A DNA stretch of 64,000 bases from Ruminiclostridium herbifermentans (GTDB taxonomy: Bacteria; Bacillota; Clostridia; Acetivibrionales; DSM-1351). The notes beneath the pieces were generated by a model that saw only the letters and a list, made by a program, of their open reading frames with translations, had not been told where the DNA came from and made no database searches. The position numbers and the translations under genes are program-made. Of the stretch, positions 45,474-54,334 are shown one piece after another (positions within the stretch are counted from its first letter, which is position 1; the number at the start of each line of letters is the position of its first letter). Location: assembly GCF_005473905.2 (NCBI RefSeq), contig NZ_CP061336.1, forward strand, positions 496,001 to 560,000. The letters run 5' to 3'.

Positions 45474-45827
45474 ATGATTAAAGTTAACGGATATGAATTG
45501 ATATGCCCTGTTTGTAAAGGAAAAGATTTTGATAAAAGAAATAGTATGCTTTATTCAAGAGGTATGACATTTTTAGGATTAGATAATCAAGCTACAATTA
45601 ATTATATATGTAGGTCATGTGGCTATATATTTTGGTTTGTTGATGATGGCAGAGAATACATGGAGAATAAAACTACAAGAGTGCAAAATGAAATAGCAGA
45701 TATAATTATTGATTACGAAACTTCACAAGCTAAAGATGATGAATGTCCCATTTGCTTCTGTAAACGCGATAATACTCAAAGCCAATGTCTTAATTGTGGA
45801 TATACTTTTAAACGAAAAGCTGAATAG
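45474..45827 (+). CDS. Zinc-ribbon protein with two CxxC pairs at each end
   Basis: A 117-residue protein: LICPVCKGKDF and YICRSCGYIFW form one ribbon around an insert (15-50), and CPICFCKRDNTQSQCLNCGY forms a second near the C-terminus. No enzyme motif. The N-terminal ribbon resembles that of the 41190 protein. Probably cytoplasmic. The ribosome site is weak. Function not known. Confidence 0.75.
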   Translation: MIKVNGYELICPVCKGKDFDKRNSMLYSRGMTFLGLDNQATINYICRSCGYIFWFVDDGREYMENKTTRVQNEIADIIIDYETSQAKDDECPICFCKRDNTQSQCLNCGYTFKRKAE

Positions 45828-45946
45828 ACAAAGCAGACCTTTAAAAGGCTGTAAGTATCAAGCTAAGTAGATTATATAACTTAAATTCATATAGTTACGC
45901 AATATTAAAAAAATCTAAAAAAACATCAAAAAACGTAAAACATATG

Positions 45947-45976
45947 TTGACCAAAATGTACTTTTTATCATACAAT
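45947..45976 (+). promoter_or_regulatory. Candidate promoter of the symporter accessory gene
   Basis: TTGACC (45947-45952) and TACAAT (45971-45976), spacer 18 bases, located 217 bases upstream of the accessory gene and just before a terminator-like hairpin. Confidence 0.5.
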
Positions 45977-46034
45977 GTTTGTGTAGAATGGTATTATGGT
46001 AGAATTAAAACATAATGGGTCAATTTGTTAAATT

Positions 46035-46091
46035 GCCGATGTGGAGTTCTGCTTATTTATGCAAATTCTACATGGGCTTATTTATTTTATT
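46035..46091 (+). promoter_or_regulatory. Terminator-like leader hairpin before the symporter accessory gene
   Basis: GCC-G-ATGTGGAGTT-C-TGC (46035-46052) pairs with GCA-A-ATTCTACAT-G-GGC (46061-46077) allowing G:U pairs and single mismatches. A T-rich tract (46078-46091) follows. It lies between a candidate promoter and the small gene at 46193, the position of a transcription attenuator. No known riboswitch consensus recognised. Confidence 0.5.
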
Positions 46092-46192
46092 CATATTTTA
46101 TAAGCGGCTGTTTCTCAAAGGCTCGTAATGATTGCGAATTTGCGTGAAAAGTTGCTGGAATTTATTGAATTAGTACCAAAGGGGGGATAAAG

Positions 46193-46339
46193 ATGTTTCT
46201 TGGCATATCTGATTTTAGCATTTTGGCTGTATATTTTTTATGCATTTTGAGTACTCTTGCCTGTGTAGTTTATGGGTTGTACAACTGGAACAGAGGAGGG
46301 GAAGAAGATATTCAAGAGCTGAAGGAAGAGACGAAATAA
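46193..46339 (+). CDS. Symporter small accessory protein
   Basis: A 48-residue single-helix protein with AAAGGGGGG upstream and a good ATG: MFLGISDFSILAVYFLCI, then LACVVYGLYNWNRGGEED. This is the pattern of small membrane proteins found beside SSS-family sodium:solute symporters, here encoded 282 bases downstream. It likely forms a subunit of the transporter. Confidence 0.85.
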   Translation: MFLGISDFSILAVYFLCILSTLACVVYGLYNWNRGGEEDIQELKEETK

Positions 46340-46501
46340 GGATTTAATAAGTTCAGCATTTTTTGTAAAATACTATTTGGCATATTAAATATGAATGTCG
46401 GTTATCGCTTATTTACATGTATAATTATTACTTGTGGTTAATTAGAAGCAAACGCGGCAATAAAGCGGATAGTATATTTTAATACAAATTAGTATAGATT
46501 T

Positions 46502-46581
46502 CAATTCGTATAGCAAGAGTATGTGGTTAAGGATATAAGCGTCGGTCGAGTATTCTGGTGATAGCTTACTCTTTAGAATTG
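46502..46581 (+). promoter_or_regulatory. Structured leader just upstream of the symporter gene
   Basis: Nested complementary arms: CAATTC (46502-46507) with GAATTG (46576-46581), and AAGAGTA (46515-46521) with TACTCTT (46567-46573), enclosing 45 bases. It ends 30 bases before the ribosome site of the symporter. It could be a processing stem, riboswitch or translational control element; no known class recognised. Confidence 0.45.
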
Positions 46582-46621
46582 TATTAATTTTTGTCAACAA
46601 TTTCTAAGGAGGATAACAGTA

Positions 46622-48250
46622 ATGTCTGGTTATACAATTATCGTTTTTATTATTTTTCTATTAATTACAATGTATCTTGGTTATCTTGGGTACAAGAATA
46701 CAAAATCTTCTCAAGATTATCTTTTAGCAGGCAGAAAAACCCATCCGTTAATTATGGCATTATCATATGGAGCTACTTTTATAAGCACTTCCGCAATTGT
46801 TGGTTTTGGGGGATTAGCAGCCAACATGGGGATGGGACTCTTATGGTTAACATTCTTTAATGTTTTTATTGGTATATTTATTGCGTTTGTCTTTTTCGGG
46901 AAAAGAACAAGAAGAATGGGAAAGGCTTTAGATGCTCATACCTTTTCTGAATTATTAGGAAAAAGGTTTGAATCTAAATTTATACAAGGCTTTGCTGCTG
47001 TACTTATTTTTTTATTTATGCCAATATATGCTGCTAGTGTTATAAAGGGCGGTGCTAATTTTGTCCAGACTTATTTTGGTATACCATATAGCGTTTCATT
47101 ATTAGCATTTGTAGCAGTAGTTGCAATTTATGTTTGGATGGGCGGCATGAAGGGAGTAATGTATACTGATGCATTTCAAGCCGGCATTATGTTTATTGCA
47201 ATGGTAGTACTACTTGTAACGGCATATGCCAACTTAGGAGGAGTAACTTCTGCACATATACAGCTTTCAGAACTTTTTAGCAATCCTGTAATTCAAGAAG
47301 ATATAGCAAAGTCAGTAGCGGGAGGATTTCAAGGTTGGACTTCTATGCCAAAGAGCGGGTCTCCAATGTGGTGGAGTCTTATTTCAACAATAGTTCTTGG
47401 TGTAGGAATTGGTGTATTAGCACAGCCTCAGTTAGCGGTTAGGTTTATGACTGTAAAAAGTGATAAAGAGTTAAATAGAGCAGTTCTATCTGGAGGAATT
47501 TTTATATTTTCAATGACTGGTGTAGCTTTTATCGTTGGAGCTCTTGCTAATGTACTTCTTTTCCAAAAGACAGGGCAAATAGCAATAGTTGCTGCTAATG
47601 GTGTAAATGATAATATCATCCCTCTTTTTATTAAGAATTTCTTACCTGAATGGTTTTCTTCAATATTCCTCGTTGCAATGCTTGCTGCAGCAATGTCTAC
47701 ATTGAGTGCTCAGTTCCATACAATGGGCTCAGCAGCAGGTAGAGACTTATATGAAAAAACTCTTGAAAGAAAGGGTAATTCTTTAGTGATAACAAAATCT
47801 GCAACTCTTGTGGTTATATTAATAAGCACAGCAATTGCATGGGCAGCCAGCGGACTTCCAATTGCAGATGGTATTATTGCTAAATTTACTACTATATTTT
47901 TTGAATTGACAACAGCTGCATTTTTACCTGTATATGTAGCAGCCCTATTCTTTAAGAGCATTCCTAAGGCTGCCGTGAAAGGTGCAATGATATCAGGCTC
48001 AGCAACATGGTTTTTCTGGACCTTCTTTGTGCATTCAAATGCTTCATATATGCAGATATGCAAGCTGCTGACAGGCAAAGCTTCTATTGTAATGGAAACA
48101 TCTTTAGAAAAGCTATCAATGGTAGGAACAACCTTTATTGCACTTCCAGTGTCAACCATTGTAATGCTGCTTGTTTGGCTTGCTTATGCAAAGACAGGGA
48201 AAAGCGATTTAGATTCAAAGCATATTAATAAGTGTTTTGGAAGTATGTAA
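46622..48250 (+). CDS. Sodium:solute symporter (SSS family)
   Basis: A 542-residue membrane protein with about 13 helices. YLLAGRKTHPLIMALSYGAT near residue 30, VAIYVWMGGMKGVMYTDAFQ near 175 and AAAMSTLSAQFHTMGSAAGR near 370 are SSS signatures; the last region supplies the Na2-site serines and threonines. It imports a small solute with Na+. The substrate (carboxylate, proline, pantothenate or sugar-like) is not readable. GGAGG lies 9 nt before the ATG. It works with the small accessory protein upstream. Confidence 0.92.
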   Translation: MSGYTIIVFIIFLLITMYLGYLGYKNTKSSQDYLLAGRKTHPLIMALSYGATFISTSAIVGFGGLAANMGMGLLWLTFFNVFIGIFIAFVFFGKRTRRMGKALDAHTFSELLGKRFESKFIQGFAAVLIFLFMPIYAASVIKGGANFVQTYFGIPYSVSLLAFVAVVAIYVWMGGMKGVMYTDAFQAGIMFIAMVVLLVTAYANLGGVTSAHIQLSELFSNPVIQEDIAKSVAGGFQGWTSMPKSGSPMWWSLISTIVLGVGIGVLAQPQLAVRFMTVKSDKELNRAVLSGGIFIFSMTGVAFIVGALANVLLFQKTGQIAIVAANGVNDNIIPLFIKNFLPEWFSSIFLVAMLAAAMSTLSAQFHTMGSAAGRDLYEKTLERKGNSLVITKSATLVVILISTAIAWAASGLPIADGIIAKFTTIFFELTTAAFLPVYVAALFFKSIPKAAVKGAMISGSATWFFWTFFVHSNASYMQICKLLTGKASIVMETSLEKLSMVGTTFIALPVSTIVMLLVWLAYAKTGKSDLDSKHINKCFGSM

Positions 48251-48354
48251 GCAGGGTGTATTTGAAGCATACTCTTATTTGAGACTATTATAGAATTATG
48301 AATGTTGCTTAGATTATTTATTTTTATTATCATAATGTAACTCTAAGTCTTTAT

Positions 48355-48410
48355 GAACCAAAACTATTAGTTAAATATCTGATGATATTTGCAAATAGTT
48401 TTGGTTCTTT
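48355..48410 (+). terminator. Strong terminator after the symporter
   Basis: GAACCAAAACTATT (48355-48368) pairs perfectly with AATAGTTTTGGTTC (48394-48407), with an inner AAATATC/GATATTT stem and loop TGAT, followed by TTTATTTA. Confidence 0.9.
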
Positions 48411-48476
48411 ATTTACTGCGCTAGAAATTGTAGAACTTTTAATTCCTATAGCACCTAAATGGGAAGTGTTGTAAAT

Positions 48477-48527
48477 CTATAAAACTATAAAAACTATAAA
48501 AACTATAAAACTATAAAAACTATAAAG
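48477..48527. repeat. Microsatellite of CTATAAAA(A) units
   Basis: Six successive 8-9 bp units of CTATAAAA(A) in the gap between the symporter terminator and the secreted-protein gene. Typical slippage-prone tract; the remaining gap (48251-48745) holds nothing else recognised. Confidence 0.85.
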
Positions 48528-48745
48528 ACATACATACCTCTACGATTAATTGTTAAAATACATATCCTACACAGCAAATATCTATGAATTGCTCTTGAGT
48601 TTGGTGATGAAATAGTTGTGACTTTATTAAAATGTTTTCAGTAATTAAAATAAAAAATAATGTATTTTATTTAAAAATATTGAAAAATATGTATAAATAT
48701 TGTAAAATAATTGGTAACAACAATAAATTAAAAAGGGGGAGAAAT

Positions 48746-49291
48746 ATGTTTAATGTAAGACGTATATTATTAATTGGTGTTGTTTTGTCATTGGTGTTCA
48801 CTGTTTCATTCTCATCTTTGGCTATTGCTGCTGAGCCAGTCTCAAAACAAGAAGTATCTAGTTCTGAAAAAGTTGATATCGGTGTGTCCAAATGTTATCA
48901 TTGGTATCATCAGATTATTTCAGAAAAGCCACTCTATTTAAATGATGGAGAAACAGATACTTGGTATGACACTGTTAAGGGTAAGGTTGTAATCAAATGG
49001 AATAACTTAATTCCAATCTATAACTCATTAAATGCGGAGTTACAGGCGAATAACAAAGTAAAGTACGAGTTTACATTAGTTAGTTGCGAAAGCTATTCTT
49101 CCGATTTCATTAAAGGTACTTTTGATATTAAGAAAAATGGGGTACTGGTTGCATCAAATATTAAGGGTCAGCTTTATGGATTAAACTTGAGTGAGGGCGA
49201 ATACTTCAAATTCTACTCAGATGACATGAAGTGGCATTTTAGTGCTTACATAACAGATAGAATTGATGGTTCAATTGGTATTTGCAAATAA
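48746..49291 (+). CDS. Secreted protein of unknown function
   Basis: Start ATG 48746 is set by AAGGGGGAG just upstream; the open frame reaches further back but without a ribosome site. The 181-residue product has a signal peptide (about 1-26, FTVSFSSLAIA) and a single beta-rich domain with VDIGVSKCYHWYHQIISEK, DTWYDTVKGKVVIKW, VSCESYSSDFIKGTFDI and YSDDMKWHFSAYITD. Three cysteines remain in the mature protein. No family recognised; cell-wall anchors are absent. Confidence 0.7.
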   Translation: MFNVRRILLIGVVLSLVFTVSFSSLAIAAEPVSKQEVSSSEKVDIGVSKCYHWYHQIISEKPLYLNDGETDTWYDTVKGKVVIKWNNLIPIYNSLNAELQANNKVKYEFTLVSCESYSSDFIKGTFDIKKNGVLVASNIKGQLYGLNLSEGEYFKFYSDDMKWHFSAYITDRIDGSIGICK

Positions 49292-49385
49292 AAGTATCAA
49301 GAACTATTATTAACTAGTACCAAAGCTGAAAATTGGTTTGGTATTGCTGCACAGATTCTATATCATTTATACATAGAAAATTAAC

Positions 49386-49419
49386 GAAGGCTTTTAAGGG
49401 ATATACCTTAAAAGCCTTC
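49386..49419. terminator. Perfect 14-bp hairpin after the secreted-protein gene
   Basis: GAAGGCTTTTAAGG (49386-49399) and CCTTAAAAGCCTTC (49406-49419), loop GATATA. The T-tract is weak on the plus strand. Probably a terminator. Confidence 0.7.
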
Positions 49420-49562
49420 AACTTTATCAAAAGTAATAACAGTTTAAAGAACTATTTTATGCATGCTTATACATGTAATTAATAAATTTACAGATATACT
49501 ATTACAAATGGTCATTAGGATGTTAAAATAATAGTTGTGATTAATTTTAGGATGGTATTGTC

Positions 49563-50261
49563 GTGAAAATAACAATAGTTTATGGTACTGAACGTAAAGG
49601 CGCTACATACAATATTGCTCAGGAAGTGGTTAAAAATATTGAAAATTCAGTGGTAACAGAAGTTTTTCTACCAAGGGATTTACCTGAGTACTGTATTTCA
49701 TGCTTCAGATGTTTTACAGAAGAACAAGGAACCTGTGCACATAGCAGATATACAAATCAGATACGTGAAAAGCTATTATGGGCAGATTTAATTATATTAA
49801 CTTCGCCTGTATATTCATTTCATGTTTCTGGTCAAATGAAGGTTTTTTTGGACCATTTTGCAAACATGTATATTGTCCATCGGCCTAATAAAGAAATGTT
49901 TCATAAACAAGGTTTGGTTATAGCAACAGCATCAGGACCTGTTTATTCAAAAACACTTAATGAAATGAAAGATAGTCTAGATTTATGGGGAGTTGCTAAG
50001 ACGTATAAACTAGGCTTTGCACTAATGGAAGTAAATTGGGATAAGATTTCTGAAAAAATTAAAAAGAAAATTACTAAAAAGGCAAAAGCAACAGCTGTTA
50101 AAATTAAAACCAATAACGGGAATATAAAACCCTGCTTTAGAGTGCGTAAATGGTTTTATGTAAGTCGTTTTATGCATAAAAAACTGAAATTAAATCCTCC
50201 TGATGTATTATACTGGGAAGAGAAGGGCTGGACAGGGAAGGTGCGTCCGTGGCATAAATAG
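49563..50261 (+). CDS. NAD(P)H-dependent flavodoxin-like oxidoreductase
   Basis: A 232-residue protein of the NADPH-dependent FMN reductase/flavodoxin-like family. KITIVYGTERKGATYNIAQE is the FMN phosphate loop, CISCFRCFTEEQGTCAH is a cysteine-rich stretch common in iron-sulfur flavoprotein relatives, and LTSPVYSFHVSGQMKVFLDH binds flavin. The C-terminus is a basic helix of about 60 residues. The start is GTG with a weak AGGATGG site. Confidence 0.82.
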   Translation: MKITIVYGTERKGATYNIAQEVVKNIENSVVTEVFLPRDLPEYCISCFRCFTEEQGTCAHSRYTNQIREKLLWADLIILTSPVYSFHVSGQMKVFLDHFANMYIVHRPNKEMFHKQGLVIATASGPVYSKTLNEMKDSLDLWGVAKTYKLGFALMEVNWDKISEKIKKKITKKAKATAVKIKTNNGNIKPCFRVRKWFYVSRFMHKKLKLNPPDVLYWEEKGWTGKVRPWHK

Positions 50262-50357
50262 CTTGAAACTTTATAGTAAATAATGTAATAGTGCTCAAGG
50301 TCAATGTTCAAGTGTATATAATTTTCCTAAATAGAGTGGTACCCTTATGGATTAAAA

Positions 50358-50392
50358 AATAAAGCCGCAGCATTTCAGCTAACGGCTTTATT
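50358..50392. terminator. Bidirectional terminator between the flavoprotein and the beta-lactamase-fold gene
   Basis: AATAAAGCCG (50358-50367) pairs with CGGCTTTATT (50383-50392), with T-rich sequence after it and A-rich before it, between convergent genes. Confidence 0.85.
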
Positions 50393-50396
50393 TTTA

Positions 50397-51620
50397 TTAT
50401 TCTTTTTCTAAGGCATCCATTAAATGATACCCCATGTCCATAACACGTTGTTCATACTCTGTATTGCTTAATATGATAACTACATAAGGAGTAGTATTAT
50501 TTCTGATTATAAATGAACTGTAACCCGGCAAATAACCTCCATGATGTACAATCTCCGCTTCTTTACTGTTGTCATCATTTGCTATACTACTTGATGCACT
50601 ATTTGAACTTTCACTTTGATCTCCAGAGGTATCTGATTCATGGCTATCTTCTGCGTGTTTTTCATCAATAAACCAGCCATAACCATAATTTTCTACGTGA
50701 GGAGTAAACATTTCCTTTAAAGATTCATTTGTAATAAGTTTATTGGTATTCAAAGCTTTATTCCATTTATATAAGTCCTCAACAGTGGAATATATCCCTC
50801 CTGCTGCATATGTAAGTGTAGGCTCTGCTTCAAATGATTTTTCATATGGATTTGAAGACTCTGCCGCGTTTTCTTCTTCAAATATAGCAGCATTTGCTAC
50901 AAGTTTTTTATATCCAATTGCCCTGTCAGCTATTCCAGATTTGTCATCAGTACTCTTTGAACTGCTTAAGAATCCTGAATTATTCATATTTAATGGTTTA
51001 AATATATTTTGCTCAATAAAGTCCTCATATTTCATACCTGAAACCTTTTCTATAATGAATCCAAGCAATGCATAATTTGAGTTGCTGAATTCATATTTTG
51101 CTCCAATATCAAAATTGAGAGGCTTATTTTTGAATAAATCTATAACTTCTGAAGACGTATATGCATGCTTTCCAATTTCTATTGATTCAACAAGTGAGTA
51201 AAGTTCAGGTATTCCAGAGGTGTGTGTTAGCAGATGATAAATTTTTATTTTTTCACCATTAGGGTAATCTGAAATATACTTATTGATTGTGTCCTGAATG
51301 TTTAGTTGATTCTTTTCTTGGAGCATCATAATTGCCGTAGCAGTAAACTGTGATGTAATAGAAGCGATTCCAAAAACAGTTTGTGGGCTATTGTCGATTT
51401 TTTTATCATAATCTGCCTTGCCATAACCGTTGTTTAATAGAATCTCATCACCATTTGCAACTAGAATAGAGCCGTTAAATCCAGTATATAAACTTATTAT
51501 ATCATCTAATTGAGTTTTAGTATCCTTATTGGAAGAGGATTCACTTGTACAACCAGCAAATAGTATTGAAAAAGTAAACAAAAAAGTGAGCACACCGAGT
51601 GAAAATTTCTTTAGCATCAT
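50397..51620 (-). CDS. Beta-lactamase-fold (class C/PBP4*-like) lipoprotein with altered active-site motifs
   Basis: A 407-residue lipoprotein (signal peptide, FAGC, Cys24) of the serine hydrolase/beta-lactamase-related family. Motif 1 should be SxxK but reads ASITSQFT (Ser87, Ser90 in place of Lys). Motif 2 should be YxN but reads YEFSNSNYALLG (Phe178-Ser-Asn180). Motif 3 is kept as HHGGYLPGYSS. A Ser/Asp-rich insert of about 30 residues precedes it. The loss of the general-base Lys and the Tyr suggests a non-hydrolytic or altered role such as binding cell wall. It starts after GGAGG. Confidence 0.87.
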   Translation of the reverse strand: MMLKKFSLGVLTFLFTFSILFAGCTSESSSNKDTKTQLDDIISLYTGFNGSILVANGDEILLNNGYGKADYDKKIDNSPQTVFGIASITSQFTATAIMMLQEKNQLNIQDTINKYISDYPNGEKIKIYHLLTHTSGIPELYSLVESIEIGKHAYTSSEVIDLFKNKPLNFDIGAKYEFSNSNYALLGFIIEKVSGMKYEDFIEQNIFKPLNMNNSGFLSSSKSTDDKSGIADRAIGYKKLVANAAIFEEENAAESSNPYEKSFEAEPTLTYAAGGIYSTVEDLYKWNKALNTNKLITNESLKEMFTPHVENYGYGWFIDEKHAEDSHESDTSGDQSESSNSASSSIANDDNSKEAEIVHHGGYLPGYSSFIIRNNTTPYVVIILSNTEYEQRVMDMGYHLMDALEKE

Positions 51621-52070
51621 AAAAAACCTCCAAAACGACTAAATTCAATTAAAGTATACCAATTATGACTTTGCATGTCAAAAATTAGGGGTAAAATATT
51701 TTGATAAGTACTCCATTTAATTTCAACTAATAAAGTACTTTGCAAAGAACTACTTTTGATAATAAAAAATAAAAATGATAAAAGTCTAAATAAATTTATT
51801 TAAAAGTTGGATATTAATAATATACAATTATATCATCTATATTTATTAAGAGCGGGTAAATAAAGCAGAGGAACAAAAAAGAAAATCACATAAATATCAT
51901 GTTATGGGAAAATTATATATTTAGGTCTATGATTTTACATATAGTGTTATAGGTTTCTTGCTTTAGAACAGCACATATGCATGTTTATATTTAGTTAACA
52001 TTATTATATTAAACTAGGTTAATGTGAGTTAAAATCATGCAACAAAAGAAAATAGTGAGGAGAATAATTA
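51621..52070. other. Upstream region of the antiporter, with a shared element
   Basis: A 450-base AT-rich gap between divergent genes. Its end (51983-52023) carries a 41-base segment that recurs upstream of the alarmone synthetase at 54145. No other feature recognised. Confidence 0.4.
51983..52023. repeat. Copy 1 of a 41-base upstream element
   Basis: Shares about 34 of 41 bases with 54145-54185: GTTTATA, TTAGTTAA, ATTATTA, ATTAAA and GTTAAT in the same order. Ends about 48 bases before the antiporter start. Confidence 0.6.
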
Positions 52071-54098
52071 ATGGAAACATTTTATGCAGTACTTGCTTTG
52101 CTTATAATAATTTGTACTTCTAATATTATTAATCATTTTATTCCATGTATTCCTGTACCTTTGTATCAAGTGGCTTTAGGAAGTATTCTGGTTCTTTTAT
52201 TTCCTGAACTTGAAATGGGAATGAATCCTGAGTTGTTCTTTGTATTATTCGTAGCACCTATTCTTTTTAATGATGGTAAACGTGTTCCAAGAGGAGAACT
52301 ATGGAATTTAAGGGCACCTATTCTAATGCTTGCATTAGGGCTGGTGTTTGCTACTGTTTTTATAGTAGGGTATTTTATTAATTGGATGATTCCAACCATT
52401 CTGCTATCAGCCGCTTTCGCATTAGCAGCTATTCTTTCACCGACAGATGCAGTAGCTGTAAGTTCCCTTGCCAGCAGGATAAAGTTGCCGAAAAATGTAA
52501 TGCATTTGATTGAAGGAGAAGCCTTAATGAATGATGCATCTGGACTGGTGGCATTCAAATTTGCAATAGCGGCAACTATTACGGGTGTTTTTTCTTTAAA
52601 GGAAGCCTCTATTAGCTTTTTTATTATAGCAATAGGTGGTTTGTTGTGTGGCTCAATTTTAGCATTTTAAATTATACATGTGAGATTATTTTTGCGTTAT
52701 CTTGGTATGGAAGATGTAACTATGCATGTGTTGATTCAGATGCTTACTCCGTTTGCAATATACCTTGTGGCAGAACACATCGGAGTCTCTGGTATATTGG
52801 CAGTAGTAGCAGGAGGAATTGTACATGCTATTGAAAAAGAAAGAATGGAATTCAGCTTAAAAATGCAAATTGTTTCAGATAATACATGGTCTGTTCTTTT
52901 ATATATATTAAATGGATTGGTATTTGTAATTTTAGGTCTGCAAATTCCCAAGGTATTAAGTGCAATATTTAATGATCAATATCACAATAATTATCAAGTT
53001 GTTATGTACATCATACTTATTACAGCTTCTCTTATTATACTTCGTTTCCTTTGGATTGTAATATTTTCTGAGGGCAGTAAAATATTGGATAAATCCGAAA
53101 AAAAACAAAAGGTTTCACTAAAGTCATATGTATTGACATCTATTTCAGGTGCTAGAGGTGCAGTAACATTAGCGGGTGCTTTTTCTATTCCTATGGTATT
53201 GCAGGACGGCAGCCCTTTTCCAGAAAGAGATTTAATAATTTTTATTTCTGCAGGAGTAATATTATCTACATTGACAATTGCGAGCATTTTCTTGCCAATG
53301 TTTTCTGAGAAAAGTGAAATTCAATTAAGCAGCAACGAAGATAAAGAAAGAATTGCAAAATCGAAGCTGATAAGATATATAATTAATAATTTAAAATCTG
53401 AAATAAACGATTATAATAGATCAGCTGTAATGGCAGTTATAGCTGATTACCGTAAAATTCTTAAAAGTATGGATAGAGGTAAAGCATCAAAGCGTTCAAG
53501 AGAACTATCGCAAGAGGAAATTAATATTCATCTCATTGGACTGAATGCAGAGAAACAAAAGGTTCAGAATTTACTTATACAAGGAAAGGTAGATACTGAA
53601 AATGCTTATCAAATTCTAGATATTTTAAATCATAGAAGGATGCTATTAACAAACCGTTTCAAAATGAGAGCCATGACTGCTGGAATACTATTGGCTTCTA
53701 AATTTAAACATTTTATTAAAAAAATAGGCTCTAAAAAGTACTCTGAGGGTAAATTTAATAATTCCTATTCTGTTCGGGAAATAAAGATTGAAACTATAAA
53801 TACTGCTATTGAAGCTATTAAAGAGCAAATTAGTGATGAAAATAGAGAAGTTTCATTATCTGTTATCTCATATTATGAGGAAATAATGCATGTTTTTCAA
53901 TATTATACTCAAAAGAACAAACATGACGAGCAATTTGAAAAACTAAAAAGGGAAATAAGTTTGAATTCAATTCAGGATGGAAGGGACAAAATACAATTGT
54001 TGTATGAGGAAGGTGAAATTTCAAGAGAAATAGCTAGTAAACTTCGAAAGACAATAAACCAATTTGAAGCCCTTGTTATGGAACATGATACGGTATAG
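52071..54098 (+). pseudogene. CPA1-type Na+/H+ antiporter interrupted by an in-frame TAA
   Basis: The first 199 codons cover the N-terminal helices with [13 protein letters not shown] and [17 protein letters not shown], where Asn154-Asp155 is the ion-binding pair. The frame stops at TAA 52668-52670 and is open again in the same phase for 476 codons. These hold FLRYLGMEDVTMHVLIQML, the remaining helices (SGARGAVTLAGAFSIP) and a long cytoplasmic tail. A complete member is about 675 residues, so a single nonsense codon splits an otherwise intact gene. Neither half alone should transport. Confidence 0.88.
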
Positions 54099-54144
54099 TT
54101 TAATTAACTTTCAGATAAAAACAAATGTTAAAAATTAATCAATA

Positions 54145-54185
54145 GTTTATACTTAGTTAATATTATTACATTAAAATAAAGTTAA
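54145..54185. repeat. Copy 2 of the 41-base upstream element
   Basis: Counterpart of 51983-52023, here about 150 bases upstream of the alarmone synthetase. Nothing else stands out in the 54099-54334 gap. Confidence 0.6.
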
Positions 54186-54334
54186 TTAAAATGACAAATG
54201 TGATTGTATTTTAAGCATGTAAATGTACTTTATTGATGTAATTATGGTATAATAAAATAGGAAAAAAGTCTACGATTCTTGTTTTATATACTTGTAATAA
54301 CAACAAATAATTGTGGAAGGAAGAGTAAAGCACA

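Noticed and set aside
48632-48745. 38-codon N-terminal extension of the secreted protein
   Set aside because: It would place charged residues before the signal peptide, and the AAGGGGGAG site clearly marks ATG 48746.
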